Below, piece after piece: positions 32,442 to 43,513 of a stretch of DNA of 64,000 nucleotides. Location: positions 1 to 64,000 of the forward strand of contig JAJTUP010000050.1 of assembly GCA_021399435.1 (NCBI GenBank), written 5' to 3'. The position numbers and the translations under genes were made by a program. Each line of letters opens with the position of its first letter. Position 1 is the first letter of the stretch. This DNA comes from Diaporthe sp. PMI_573. Lineage: Eukaryota; Ascomycota; Sordariomycetes; Diaporthales; Diaporthaceae. The notes under the pieces were generated by a model that searched no databases, was not told the origin of the DNA, and saw only the letters and a program-made list of their open reading frames with translations.

Positions 32442-32882
32442 TCATTGAAGCTGAGAGCGGCCGAGGTCGCCCGTGCAAATAATAGCCGATCTTACCGAGG
32501 CAGCATCATGGTAATAGAAAATGACATACAGCTAGATATGGATGACATTGAAAACTACGAAACTTCTATCCGCCCAATACTCGCTGCACATCTCGCTGAG
32601 AAACCTCTCCTCTTGTATAATATATGCGCGTAGGAGTATCGTACGACCTATCAGTAAGCAGCCTCCATCCGCCGCAGAGCGCACCACTTGGATTCGGTTC
32701 TGAACTTCCAGACAGCGAGTAGCAGCTACCTCCCAGGCTGTTCTCTTACTGCCCGTACGTCTGTTGTCTGAGATGTAGGAATTGGCCAGAATAGTATTAG
32801 CTAAGATTGCACGCTATCGTGTCTGGCATTTAGGGTAAATGACTTTGCCTCCGCGGCGTATTGGTGAGAACTACTGCCGGCC

Positions 32883-33860
32883 GTGAAGGACAACCTCGCT
32901 AGGTCTCATCCACAGTGCCACATAAAAGTTTGTTGGCTGGCTCTTTCCGATCAATTGATTATCAACCAGAGTACAGAATCGAGGGCCAGTGGCATTGTTG
33001 GGAACCACGGCGCAACCGTGTTGAGGAGTTCGAAGCGCATACTATTCTCCTCAAAATGTCCAACCAAACTCGCAGCGCTGAAGACAGAAGGTTTCATCAG
33101 CAGGCGCCGCTCCAGCTGCCGAAGATTGGGTCCGCCCCCAGAGTACACAACATTCAGCACCAAAAAGCCACAAAACATCCTCGCCCTTTTTATACAAATA
33201 AGCGGAGAGATCCCCCAACAGCGGTGTAGGACATGCCGGCAGGGCCACGGACTGTGGGCAGAGTGTGTGGTATCAACCCATGCCGATGTGGACAACACAA
33301 CACAGGGTGCTTGTGCAAATTGCTATTATAACGGCCTAGGCTCTAAATGCTCGTTTCGAGAAAGTAAGTTGCCGTTTATCATATCTGTTTATCTGATCAA
33401 CGTTGCTAAATAATAGTTTCAATCTTTATTAGGTCGGGCTCCTCGAATTAGACCATGTCGACAAATGAATCCCCTTCGTCTAACAACTCTTCCTATTCCA
33501 TTTCCCCCAGACATACTGGAACCAAACGCCCTGGAGGACACGAGTCTAAACATCAAACTTGATCTATTATTAACACAGATTCACAAACTAGATAGACAAG
33601 TATTTACATGTCAACTGATACGACTCCACCCCCCACCAGGTTTCGGTGATTGGGTAAAAAATACACTACCGGAGTACGGTTTCCTTGCTGATCTGGATAC
33701 TGAAGATGTGGATCTTGTTATAAAGCAGCTGAAGTGCGAGATTAATAACTTGGCTGAACGGCTAGGCTTGGTGGTTGCACTTCGCAGGTATTACTCATCA
33801 GCACATACAAGTAACATTGTGTTGTCATCACTAGCAGACGATGGAACCAAAAATATTTAA
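32883..33860 (+). CDS. DUF3716-like protein, 2 visible exons
   Basis: Exon 1 (to 33363) and exon 2 (33433-33860) join in frame through a GTAAGT...TTAG intron. The cysteine motif CRTCRQGHGLWAECVV ... GACANCYYNGLGSKCSF matches the short zinc-binding-like signature of fungal DUF3716 proteins. The preceding FISRRRSSCRRLGPPPEY segment also fits that family. Exon 2 encodes a helical, leucine-rich C-terminus with no known motif. There is no ATG in the upstream frame (the frame opens at a GTG), so the start probably lies in an earlier exon. Function unknown; such genes are common in expanded accessory families. Confidence 0.6.
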
Positions 33861-33906
33861 AAGAGCCATTCTGATCAGAAGTACTGTAATATTATAATTA
33901 AGATAT

Positions 33907-34433
33907 TCAAGAACTTGGGCCCTCCCTACGCCATGCATGTTTCCGTACTCGTCGGTGTACTCGACTGGTGGAAGAAGATTGACCATAGCCTCGAATCCCA
34001 GATTGTCGAGATTGACGAGGCTGCGCTGTGGCGGCCTTGTTCTCCAAACCCTCTGAGTTTTGTGGCCGATCCTGATCTACGCCTTGAGGGAATAAAGAAA
34101 CATTGCTCATGTTGTTTGCCTGATCAGGACTGACCATTTCTCGCCCTGTTTACCTCGACCCGGTTAATTAAATTTACTCAGATGTAGCATTGGCCCCTCG
34201 TTGTTAAACTCACCTGGTTGATCACCTCCATTAGGATTCCCTTGGTTTAAAGTCCCGGAGGAGTTTGCATTTGGTGTGGAAAGACTGGAACGAGAATCCC
34301 GGGACACTATCAGGGAGTTTTCGGAAGCTGCTTCAACTGAGGATGACAGGAATTGGTTATCATGGTGGCATTCCTTAGTAATGGGTTCAGGTACTGTTTT
34401 CGTACTGATCAGAGGCAATCTCTGAAAGACCAA
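33907..34433 (-). CDS. Small disordered protein, two exons, 5' incomplete
   Basis: Two minus-strand frames join exactly through a 68-bp intron (34213-34146, GTGAGT...AACAG), giving about 140 residues. The product is rich in Ser, Asn, Gln and Arg and looks disordered; no domain is recognised. The frame opens upstream without ATG, so another exon is likely near 34450-34500, where a short Met-starting frame lies. The agreement of splice sites with both frames is the main evidence that this is a gene. Confidence 0.35.
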
Positions 34434-34609
34434 GGCTGGGACGTACCTATGCTCCCGACATGTCCATTTGAGGCTGCCATTAGCGAAGCTACAAGTCGAA
34501 TGGTGTAGGGCTTGTACTCCAGGGCATCAGCGTAGCACGAGTAGAGCAGAATGGACCTTATCAGGTGTAATGAAGCAATGTAGATAGGATCAGTGATGGA
34601 TGGCGACAA

Positions 34610-35038
34610 AAATAAAGACGGGTTGAGTTGGGTGGGCCAAATCGAAAGAGAAGATGCACAAATAAAACGGAGCTAATGCGGAGTAGATGTTTCAGTGCGA
34701 TCACGTAAGGTAAAGAACCAATCAAGTTTTCAGCTGTTATTCAACAGCATTGCCCTCGGCAAGAGTCGGAAGCTTCAGACTGGGATCAGGGCATAGGTAT
34801 GTACTAACATCGCACCACTACATCTCCTAACATCCCTGCACTGATCGAGGGATTGTGGATATGACGTACACGATCGGATAATTATTTATCGTGTTTAGGG
34901 TGTCGTGGGTCCTTGATTTTGCAACTCGGTGCTTACACTCGCTGTTATATTGATTCGAAGCAAGGGAATTAAGTCAAGGTTGGTTTGGTCGAGTTAAAAT
35001 TTTTGAAGTAAGGTACCTTGCAGCTTAACAACCATGCC
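34610..35038. other. Intergenic DNA, nothing recognised
   Basis: No domain-bearing frame or repeat seen. Confidence 0.4.
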
Positions 35039-35562
35039 ATGAGCACCCAGCGCAAGTTCAGCTTGCAAAGAGATTTCTCCAGGGAACCCCTCCCAATTAC
35101 GACAGTAGATGGAGGAATTTACTCTGATGCTGAGCCGCACAACCAAGATCTCAAGGCAAAGAGATCACCCAAGGCCATCTTGAAAGGGACCCCAACTACA
35201 CCAGGGGGCCAGAGAGGGAGCCCCTCACAGCCAATGTCGGTAGACCGCCTGAGCGACGGGTTTGGTCAGTATGTCGGTGAGCAGGGAGGCGTCACCACGT
35301 ACGCCATCCTTAGCGGATCAAATACGGGGACTGAACTGATGTCGGCCTCCCATACATTGATACCTCTCAAGCAACTGTCTATGCTCCAATGCCTCCGATC
35401 AGGCCCAGTTTCCGTGGGTGGGACGAGGTTATCATGAGCCACTACAATAACCCAACTGGTTCTGCAGCAACGGGACAGGACGCCAAGAGTGCTCGGGATC
35501 AGCGACGCCGCGACCGTGAGGCTAAGAAGGAGGACTGGTCAGATGCATGGAGTGAGGGGTAG
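35039..35562 (+). pseudogene. Unknown small protein with a frameshift
   Basis: A frame from ATG 35039 gives a polar protein (REPLPITTVDGGIYSD, AILKGTPTTPGG). Near 35325-35345 coding quality moves to another frame, which continues as TSQATVYAPMPPIRPSFRGW and ends in a basic/acidic tail (RRRDREAKKEDWSDAWSEG) at 35562. The two halves read as one protein of about 175 residues split by a single indel. No family is recognised. If an intron explains the change, the gene may be intact. Confidence 0.4.
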
Positions 35563-37293
35563 GGGCAAGTTTCATGGAATCTTGGAATATGTAGAACTAA
35601 TAGGGATGGGTAGGGGACGAAAAACACCATTCTGATCACCTGGGGGATGAGAGGAAAGCAAGGGTCTAATGGTGTTGCGCTCGGGTGGGTGAGATCAAAA
35701 CTTTTGGTGTCGGTGGTATTGGAATTTTTTGGTAGAAAGTTGCGCGATGAATTGAAAAATCTCCCCTCCTTGTCAAAGAACTGTGCATGAGTGTGCATAT
35801 AGGCCTGATCAGAGACGGGAGGATTGTCCTCGCACCGTCCTGTGATATGATAATAGGCCTAAATCCCAGGGTGGATGTTGTGTGTGAGGTCCTCTATAAT
35901 GGAGGTTTTCCATAATAATAGCCGGGAGCAGGCCAGCTTAGTAAGACTGGCCGCCAAGACCGATAAGGCCTTATCTGCTCCTTCCTAATTAGGCCAGGAG
36001 GGGGGGGCGGGGAGTTGGGGTCGCCTTACCAACAAGAGCTTGAATTCTTCAAGCCATTAGTACCCAATTAATCACTACTACACCATACGGTACTGTACAG
36101 GTTACAGTACATACAGTAAATCCTTCAATTCTCTCAGCGAGATCAACGACGTACCTTAGGATTGCGGGTACTTCTAATTATAATTCAATGTTTACGTCAC
36201 ATAGGTAAGTACCGTGGTTTTTGGAAGCACTGTACTGTTTTTTTCTCTTGTGGACTTCTATTCTAGACCTGCGGGCTCCTGGAATAACATGAAAGCAAAA
36301 GGACAAGCTACAGTACTGTAGGCAATCGAGCTCAAATTAGACACGGCCCTGGGTCGCCGTCGGCACATGAATGGTGTGTGGGATGAAACGCCGGCGGCAA
36401 TTGCCTGCAAATTGTGCACATACATTGCGTCAGGTCCTAACCGGCAAGGAAAAACAAGGATCATCTGGAGCTGGCCATGGTGGAATCCATCTTCGTCTAC
36501 TGCACAGTATGTACGTAGCTAAGCGACTCAGCATTGTAAAGATTGAGGGTGGAAAAGCAGAGAGGGTGGGACTAACGGTCGAAATCCTGGTCTTTTTGGT
36601 GACATAGTGGGCCTTCCGATTTGTACCGTGCATGTCGACTCCGCCCAGGCCGGCTACTGCATGACTTGTATTTCGACCTGGTCATGTGAAGGTAGCCATT
36701 GAGTTCGAGCCGAAACTGAGTTTTGCTTCACTTTAGACATGTCCCCAATGGACTTAATATGTATAGGAGCTTATCAGCTAGTAGTAAACTTGGCCTAAGG
36801 GTTGCTGTGGCCTAGTACCAACTGGTTAATGTACCGTTTCACTACACTACAGTATATGCAATGTTTCTCAACCTTATGTTCAAAGATGTGTAGCGATCTA
36901 GTACTATTTGTATGTCAGTGATTGGTGAACTCGAACAGGTCACTGTACACAGCTTTGCGAATTGGAGCTCAGTCGGTGTGTAGGGGAGCCAATGTCCAAA
37001 CCTATTATTGCATCACATATCTTCTACATCCCCGGTTCCTAGAAGGAAAGTTAAGCAGAAGTACACAAGTAAGTACAGGAAAGTACACCCAACTACTTTG
37101 GTGAGCACGGTTCAGGATCTTGGTACAGGGCCAAAATTAAAGTACATAAAGCCCACTGTCAACTTTCCCTAGCCAGAGAACTCACTATACAGTACTAAGA
37201 AAACATTACATGTTAATTCCCGTAAACCATATTATCGTTTAAGAAATACAGCCCTTGTTCCAATTCCAAGATTTAAGTCCTTCGCATTTTATC
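35563..37293. other. Intergenic DNA with scattered GTAC palindromes
   Basis: No gene recognised over 1.7 kb. GGTACTGTACAGGTTACAGTACATACAG lies at about 36089-36116 and CTACAGTACTGTAG at about 36308-36321, the same motif family as at 10.3-10.6 kb. There is a G-run at 36000-36010. This includes the promoter of the Clr5 gene. Confidence 0.45.
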
Positions 37294-39189
37294 ATGCCAA
37301 ACGCAGGACGCTTTAGTTTAGAAATAGATGGCGACTGGAATGGTGACAAAGTTATAAGCACTTCAAACCCTACAACCGCTACTATCGATTTGCCTGCTGG
37401 CAAGGACTCCTCCAGAACTGATGCAAGTAACGATGTCGGACCAGTCGGCTCCAAATCTCCCACCCAATCGTCCGTATACACACCAAATCCAGAACCTCCG
37501 TGGGACCCAGCCACTGGGGTTTCGAGAGCTCCTGATGCGACACAAAGGCAGGTCCGCAGTCAGGGCTATGCCACCCCGGAAGGCTGGGAACAACACCGAG
37601 ACAAGATAATTGAGCTATATAAAAAGAAAACGCTCAAAGAGGTCCTTGAGATCATGGAACAGGAACACAACTTCGTCGCCACCGAGAGGATGTATAAAGC
37701 ACGATTCAAAGAGTGGGGGGTCAATAAGAATGTAACAGCAGACTACATCGCAAGTCTGCCATCAGAGGAGCAGCGGAAAGAAATAGGGCATGGCGAACAT
37801 CGAACGTATTCTAGTGAACACCCGCAACAGCCCACTACTACCGGTCATCCAGATGTCGAGCGCATCCGAAAGTATGTGAGCAGGGGCTCTGCCGGCCTCA
37901 ACAAGCTAGAAACAAAAGAGCGAAACCGCGTTTTGGCCGTCTTTGGATCACCGGAGGTCAATCGCATCCGTAAGAATGCAAGGCGCAGGGGCGGCCAACC
38001 TGAAAGCCGACAACACAAGGAAGCGACAAACGTTCGACGCCCGACCTCTACGAGACACTTGCCGCAGGTTGCAGTTCCCGATCCTCAGCACGTAATAAAG
38101 TCGCTTGAATCGTTATTCTCTTCTCACAACCCGGCTTGTTCCCTTGTTACTTCTACGACAACCACACCTTTCGACAATTCTCTACTATCCCTATATCCCG
38201 ATCCAGACTATTTCAGCTCAACGAATCTTTGGCCACCACGGGATCCTGCATTATCTATCCAGGAAGTGTATATGCTAGACTTTGTAATAAAATTCCGGCT
38301 TGCACACCTCCTACTTGAGGGACGGAACCAACAGGGAGAATCCCCTCTTCTGCAGGCTTGCCTGGATGGACTGTCCCATGCACTTCAGGCGACGGGCCCA
38401 GACAACGCGAGTGCTATCACATGTCTCATCTACATAATTCTGACTGCACTTGAGACCGCAAGAAGCTCTGATTCTTCGAACATCCTCCTTTGGCTCTTTG
38501 ATCAGCTCGCTGTCATTTGGGCGCAACATTACCCCCTTGCTGCGAACGTTGCTATCCAAATATCTCGCTACGACAGCCATGACAGCCTCCTGGATCTGCT
38601 GAAAAAGGCAAGGCAGGTAATCCCTACCGATCCTGGGAGCAATGCTGCTACAAGTATAGCATTACAGGTATATCTCGAAACAGTAGACGTTGCTGTAAAC
38701 ACAGGTTCACCTACAGAGGTGTACAGCACATTGCAGGCAACGGCGAATAAGCTGCTGGCAGGTACATTACCGTTGGCATCAGAAGCTTTAATCGTCTGGG
38801 TCGAGCTGCGAAGCGCTCTTGCTCTGTACGAGGCAAATGTGTCGTCGGGAAACCCAACATCTTCACTACTGAGTGACCCAATTGAGCTCCAACCGAAGGC
38901 GATCAATTGCATTTTAGACAACCTTCGGGTGCAGAGGGATTTTTACGAGAGTAACAGCGGATGGGCGATTGCAGGAAGGCTAGACAGGGAGGTGCGCGAA
39001 ATTTCGAGGCTTGTTGAAGGTGGTTGTACCGAAGCCGCAGCAAGAGTGCCTGGTTCAGAGGGGCCGATACAGAGTCTTGGCCGTATGGCCGGCGCGCCTC
39101 GACGATCATGTAGAGGATGTGGAAAGAGCGGACATTACATTCAGACATGTACCGGAATCTTGGACCCTTCACAGTCAACGTCTGGGTAG
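37294..39189 (+). CDS. Clr5-domain protein with C-terminal zinc knuckle
   Basis: An intronless gene of 631 residues from ATG 37294. Residues about 97-150 (GWEQHRDKIIELYKKKTLKEVL ... YKARFKEWGVNKN, shown in part) match the Clr5 domain, a fungal helical module found at the N-terminus of putative regulators. The middle is helical with LLEGRNQQGESPL and may be TPR-like. Residues 606-619 form CRGCGKSGHYIQTC, a CX2CX4HX4C zinc knuckle, more usual in gag proteins and transposase tails. No frameshift. Clr5 in fission yeast acts in transcriptional silencing, but the fungal family is large and mostly uncharacterised, so function is not assigned. Confidence 0.7.
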   Translation: MPNAGRFSLEIDGDWNGDKVISTSNPTTATIDLPAGKDSSRTDASNDVGPVGSKSPTQSSVYTPNPEPPWDPATGVSRAPDATQRQVRSQGYATPEGWEQHRDKIIELYKKKTLKEVLEIMEQEHNFVATERMYKARFKEWGVNKNVTADYIASLPSEEQRKEIGHGEHRTYSSEHPQQPTTTGHPDVERIRKYVSRGSAGLNKLETKERNRVLAVFGSPEVNRIRKNARRRGGQPESRQHKEATNVRRPTSTRHLPQVAVPDPQHVIKSLESLFSSHNPACSLVTSTTTTPFDNSLLSLYPDPDYFSSTNLWPPRDPALSIQEVYMLDFVIKFRLAHLLLEGRNQQGESPLLQACLDGLSHALQATGPDNASAITCLIYIILTALETARSSDSSNILLWLFDQLAVIWAQHYPLAANVAIQISRYDSHDSLLDLLKKARQVIPTDPGSNAATSIALQVYLETVDVAVNTGSPTEVYSTLQATANKLLAGTLPLASEALIVWVELRSALALYEANVSSGNPTSSLLSDPIELQPKAINCILDNLRVQRDFYESNSGWAIAGRLDREVREISRLVEGGCTEAAARVPGSEGPIQSLGRMAGAPRRSCRGCGKSGHYIQTCTGILDPSQSTSG

Positions 39190-40602
39190 TTGTATTTGAA
39201 ACCCAGCCAACTACCTAGAAGCCACAGATAATGATGCTATTTTACTTGTAACCGTCCCGGGACGACTTTAACCAGAACTTGATTTGTTGGCAGTAGTCAA
39301 GATTCGGCAGTGGAGGGCACATTCGTGCCAGCCTGGGTGGCTTGTTCATGCCTGGGATTTGACTACGACTGTCTTGAACGAACTTATATACTTAGGCTGA
39401 AGACTGAAGAATACGAAAACTTTTGTTCTAGATTCCCGTTGAATTCGCCGCGGCCGAGATCGCCCCCGCTTTCGAAAAATGTCTGGTACTTATGTCCTAT
39501 ATTGATCGGAAATCCACATGAACGTAGTCCTACGAATTGGCCGAAGGGCCGTACTTTGTTTGCAAGCTGGTACTTCCAGAGGTAAAAGGCGGGTCTTGGG
39601 TTTAAAGATGTGCCGTTCATCCATCGTTTATTCCACTATAAAACGTCGAGTTTGAGAAATCTCGGCGGGTAGTTTACGCTGATTCCCACAGACACTACAA
39701 AGAAGCTCGAGTGGACAGTCGAGGGACTGGTCAAACTGTCTGAGGTGGTGGAAGCTGCGCTAACCCGTCGACTATGATTGAAAAGCATAACTGGGCTACA
39801 TTAAAGGCGAAATGGGTGTCAGAAGACTCGTCGCTGGGTATATTCTACTTCAAATATCGCTCTAAAGGTCAACCAATCCTGGTGTGTGGTCTCTCATTGG
39901 GTTGCGCACTAACAAATTTCAGAGGCGCTCCAGCAAGAGCTGATCATCGCACGCCCAAGAACGCCTTCCGTGGATTACGATGTGGAAAACCTTCCACTTG
40001 ACGAGATTCGCCGCCTTGCACTCGAAAGACTGTTACAGATAAAGGTAAGCATTGCCTTTTGATGTCTAGGGAGACTACTTACAAATCCCCAGGACGGCAA
40101 GAATCGAGCTGTGTCAATCAAGGACGAAAACGATGGTAAAGTCGCCAAACTTGACAAATCCTTGAAATACTCACTCGTCAAGAGTTATATGCTTCTGGCT
40201 TGCCTACGTCTCCTCAAGGTTTGGGTGCAAGAGGTGTTCCAGTCAGCATTTGCGCAATGGATATGTATATAATCCATTACATTGATGTCATCTAATGAGT
40301 ACATGATGGTGTATTGTAGTGTATTCTTTCAGGAATGGTACCTGAAGCCTAATCTTTCGAGATGCCACTAGACTTGTGCCAGATTTGCAGAATATTCCGC
40401 CACTGGCGATATCCCCGCCCAATGTTCCACTTGACCCCTCGGTTGGGCCTTGAAATTCGTAGCCCGGGTCGATGACGAGTGGGAGGACAACGGCTGGCAG
40501 ATACTACTCGCTCAGATGCACACCATTTTTAACCCACTCCCTTCTATTTGATGAATCGAAGTTGAAACATTGACCGTTGTCTGGAACTCGACCATCAAGT
40601 AA
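39190..40602. other. Region of small coding scraps
   Basis: No complete gene. Two short exon-like pieces occur. One is near 39688-39776 (KKLEWTVEGLVKLSEVVEAAL after an AG acceptor). The other is near 39925-40272, where ENLPLDEIRRLALERLLQIK is followed by a plausible intron (GTAAGC...CCCAG, 40045-40092) and a basic helix. Together they suggest a decayed gene; the family is unknown. Confidence 0.35.
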
Positions 40603-40836
40603 AGAGTTTGGGACACAGAAGAGGAACCACCTTCAGCATACAGTGGACCACTAATAGAGAGAGGGATCATAGAGGAGCTTAAATCGGACCCCTATCCAGT
40701 TCGCTTTTTGATAGGGGATGAGGATACTGACGCGACGATTAACGCATTTTCTCAATGGCTCAAGAAGCCTGAGCCTGGAGAGACAATCTGTGTGGAACCC
40801 AGAAGTTGGGGTTTCAAAGCGAAGGAAATGAGCTGA
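40603..40836 (+). pseudogene. Short unknown gene fragment
   Basis: An open stretch of 77 codons, without ATG, reads SGPLIERGIIEELKSDPY ... FLIGDEDTDATINAFSQWL and stops at 40834-40836. The composition is protein-like, but I do not recognise a family. Probably the last exon of a lost gene. Confidence 0.3.
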
Positions 40837-41050
40837 GGGCTTTCCAACGGAAAGCTTGTCAGGACTCTCTTCTTCCTGGATTTTGAACGTTACCATAAAT
40901 TCGCGGCCGTACAAGTATCCCATCCAATGTAAGCCACATTGGCAACTTAACATCGATTCCCGGAAACGGAAGTAATTTTGTTTTTCGCAGTTCGGTTGGA
41001 AAGAGAGGAGAGAAATGGAAATAAGGAAGAAGGAAGCTCGGAATTAATCC

Positions 41051-42542
41051 ATCATAACTTAAAGTAGATTTTGTGCTTCCATATCAATATAGACTGACAT
41101 CAAACAGCAAGTGGCAGAGGCAAATGGACCAAGGAACTTGTGGGTTTTGCGGAGCAAATCCCAATCAGAACCGTTCAGAACCGTTTCTGCCAGTTCAGCA
41201 TCATGCTGGAGCAAGAACTGGCTGATCTGAGGTTGCTTCTGGATGGCATTGCCGATCACCTTGTGCCAGGATGACCATCTGGTGGCATTGTCAATTCCCA
41301 GCTTGAGTCCTACAGCTTCATTCCACAGGTCACTGTGGATTGATGAGCTGCGAAGCCACACGGCAAGGTCATGGAGCTTCTGGAGAGCAGGAATGCCCTG
41401 CCAGCCATTGAAATCTTCATCAACGACAGTCGGTTGGCTGGCCTGCTGGCTGGCCCTTGGGGTGGGTCTGGATCTTTTGGCCTTTCTGCTGGGTTCATCT
41501 GGTACTTCTTGGGGGGTTTCCATCAGCCTGGTGGTAAAATTCCCCACCAGATCTACCTCATCATTGTCAATGCTGGCCTCCAAAGCTGCAGTGGTAGCTT
41601 CTTTGGACTTGGCAAGAAGGAATGACTGTAGAGAGAGGTTGATGATATGGCCAAGGCAACGGATTCGACGTGTTTTGGGGTTGAATTCAATCTGTTCCAT
41701 TTCAGCAAGGCCCCAGGCCTGGTTACAGAGCAACATACCTGATGTTCTGCCTTCAATTTGGCTGCCAATGACACTAGGCATGTGTCATTGGAGGTGGCAT
41801 TGTCGCCCGTGTGGTAACCAATCCGTTTGATGCCAAACTTGTTGAGTACCTTCATGATCAAGGCTGCCTGAGACTCTCCACTGTGGCTGAATTGACACTC
41901 TGGCAGGCCCAAAAGTGCCTTTCTGAGCTTGAAGCTGTCATCCACCCATTGGGCACACACTGCTAGCATTCCATGGCGGTGTGGAGATGTCCAAAGATCA
42001 GTAGAGAAGTGGATCATGGATTGGGATACCTCAAACATGCTCATGAGCTGGACACTGTACAAATCAAAGTTGGTCACAATGATGGCCATGGCTTGGTCTC
42101 TGGTGGTGATCAGAAGGTCTTCAATAGCAGGATTGCATGCCAGAGCCAACTGCTTCGTCTCTGCCCAAGCAACTGCACTGAATGGCACTCTCCGCCTGGT
42201 CAAAAGCCCCAACACTGCCTCAGCATACTGTTTGGAACTGAATGCATTTCGGAGTGTGGATTCAGATGGTCTGATGTCCACAAATGAATCCAGAGACTCT
42301 CTGGAAGCAGATGTCCGGGAGCTCATTGATCTGACACTTTCTTGTAATTCTTGAGGATGGTGTCTCTCCATATGCCCAGGTGCATTGCCCTTGTATTCTG
42401 TGGATTTACCACAGAGGAGACAGGGTTTACTTGCTTCACTTGATTCAGGAACCAACTTTAATATCAACACCGAACTTGCCTCAAACGATCCGCCCGTCGT
42501 CATCGTTACGACCTCCAGGCAGTGCCACCAGAGGCCGCCCAT
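41051..42542 (-). pseudogene. hAT transposase relic with BED finger, C-terminus lost
   Basis: Starts at ATG 42542. A BED-type finger (CLLCGKSTEYKGNAPGHMERHH) is followed by the hAT core: IHFSTDLWTSPHRHGMLAV, GDNATSNDTC, a 50-bp intron near 41746-41695 (GTATGT...AACAG), RRIRCLGHIINLSLQS and LGIDNATRWSSWHKV. The frame ends at 41059 in the middle of the protein, so the C-terminal dimerisation domain is missing and the copy cannot be autonomous. It differs in sequence from the other hAT copies here, so it represents a separate family. Its 5' end lies about 320 bp from the divergent J-domain gene. Confidence 0.8.
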
Positions 42543-42650
42543 TCCCTACTTCCTGTAATTATTATACGTCAGGCGAAGGGCTCCCCTGCTGCCTGGATCT
42601 GTCCAAACTATTGCTACATGGAAGCTATCTTGTTGTACCCAGGAGAGAAG

Positions 42651-42658
42651 TATATAAA
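42651..42658 (+). promoter_or_regulatory. TATA box of the J-domain gene
   Basis: TATATAAA 208 bp upstream of the ATG at 42866, with a pyrimidine-rich leader between. Confidence 0.4.
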
Positions 42659-42865
42659 TTGAAGCTCTTGCTGCCAAACCTTGCCCCATTTTCTTCAAGT
42701 CCGTCCCACAGCCACAAGCAATTACGACATCTCCTGTCACCAATAAAGACCAATAAAGAAAGCTCCTTTCTAAGTCTGCTTTGCCCAACTGTATCTGTAT
42801 CAACAGTCCCTCTCGACCTTTGGCTTCCTTTCCACTTGTCCTTGTCAATCGATATAACTATCGCA

Positions 42866-43513
42866 ATGCCTGCCCCTGCTCCTTTTGTCAACCACTACGC
42901 TACGCTCAGCCTTTTTAGCCTAACTGACGACTTGAGCCGAATCAAGCGAGCGTGGCAGAGAGCCTGCCTTGCTCACCATCCAGACCACGGCGGCAGTGAC
43001 GAGAGGCAAGCAAAAGTCAACGCAGCATGGGAGATCCTAAGCGACACAAGCAAGCGCGAGCGGTTCAACGAAGAATACCGTCGCCATTTCTCCATCCATT
43101 CAACCCCATTTGGACAGCGCGAGTCGCATCCTTACGCCCAGTCAAGGGGTGATAGCCCACACGCCCCAATCAATATAAATCTGTCTAACGACATTCCAGA
43201 TTCTACCCAATGCTATAGTTCAGCCAAGAATCCGGGCCCTAACGCTCCTTCCGGCAGAAGCACGCATCTGCGTCCTTCAACCTACGGCAATCCTTTCGGT
43301 GCTCCTAAGTTTAAGGCACCCATCCCTAACGAGGAGAGACTGAAGGAGAAGTTTTTCGCTGCGTGGAGCAAGGTCCTCAAGGAGGAGGGCATGTCGCTAA
43401 CCGAGCGCGCCGCCGTTCGGACAGCCTTAAAAGGGGGCAAATCAGGCCCCGGTCAGATAATCAACCACACAATCAGCACACTAAAGGACTGCCGTCGCAA
43501 GAATAAGGAGTGA
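42866..43513 (+). CDS. Small J-domain (DnaJ-like) protein
   Basis: An intronless gene of 215 residues from ATG 42866. Residues about 9-60 form a J domain with an intact HPD tripeptide at 38-40 (CLAHHPDHGG), followed by AWEILSDTSKRERFNEEYRR. J domains stimulate Hsp70 ATPase. There is no signal peptide, Gly/Phe-rich region or zinc finger, so it is a class C (type III) protein. The remainder is polar and disordered, with a basic helical C-terminus. Frame, promoter and start look intact. It sits between two hAT elements, so it may be a passenger or a survivor of rearrangement. Partner and location unknown. Confidence 0.75.
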   Translation: MPAPAPFVNHYATLSLFSLTDDLSRIKRAWQRACLAHHPDHGGSDERQAKVNAAWEILSDTSKRERFNEEYRRHFSIHSTPFGQRESHPYAQSRGDSPHAPININLSNDIPDSTQCYSSAKNPGPNAPSGRSTHLRPSTYGNPFGAPKFKAPIPNEERLKEKFFAAWSKVLKEEGMSLTERAAVRTALKGGKSGPGQIINHTISTLKDCRRKNKE

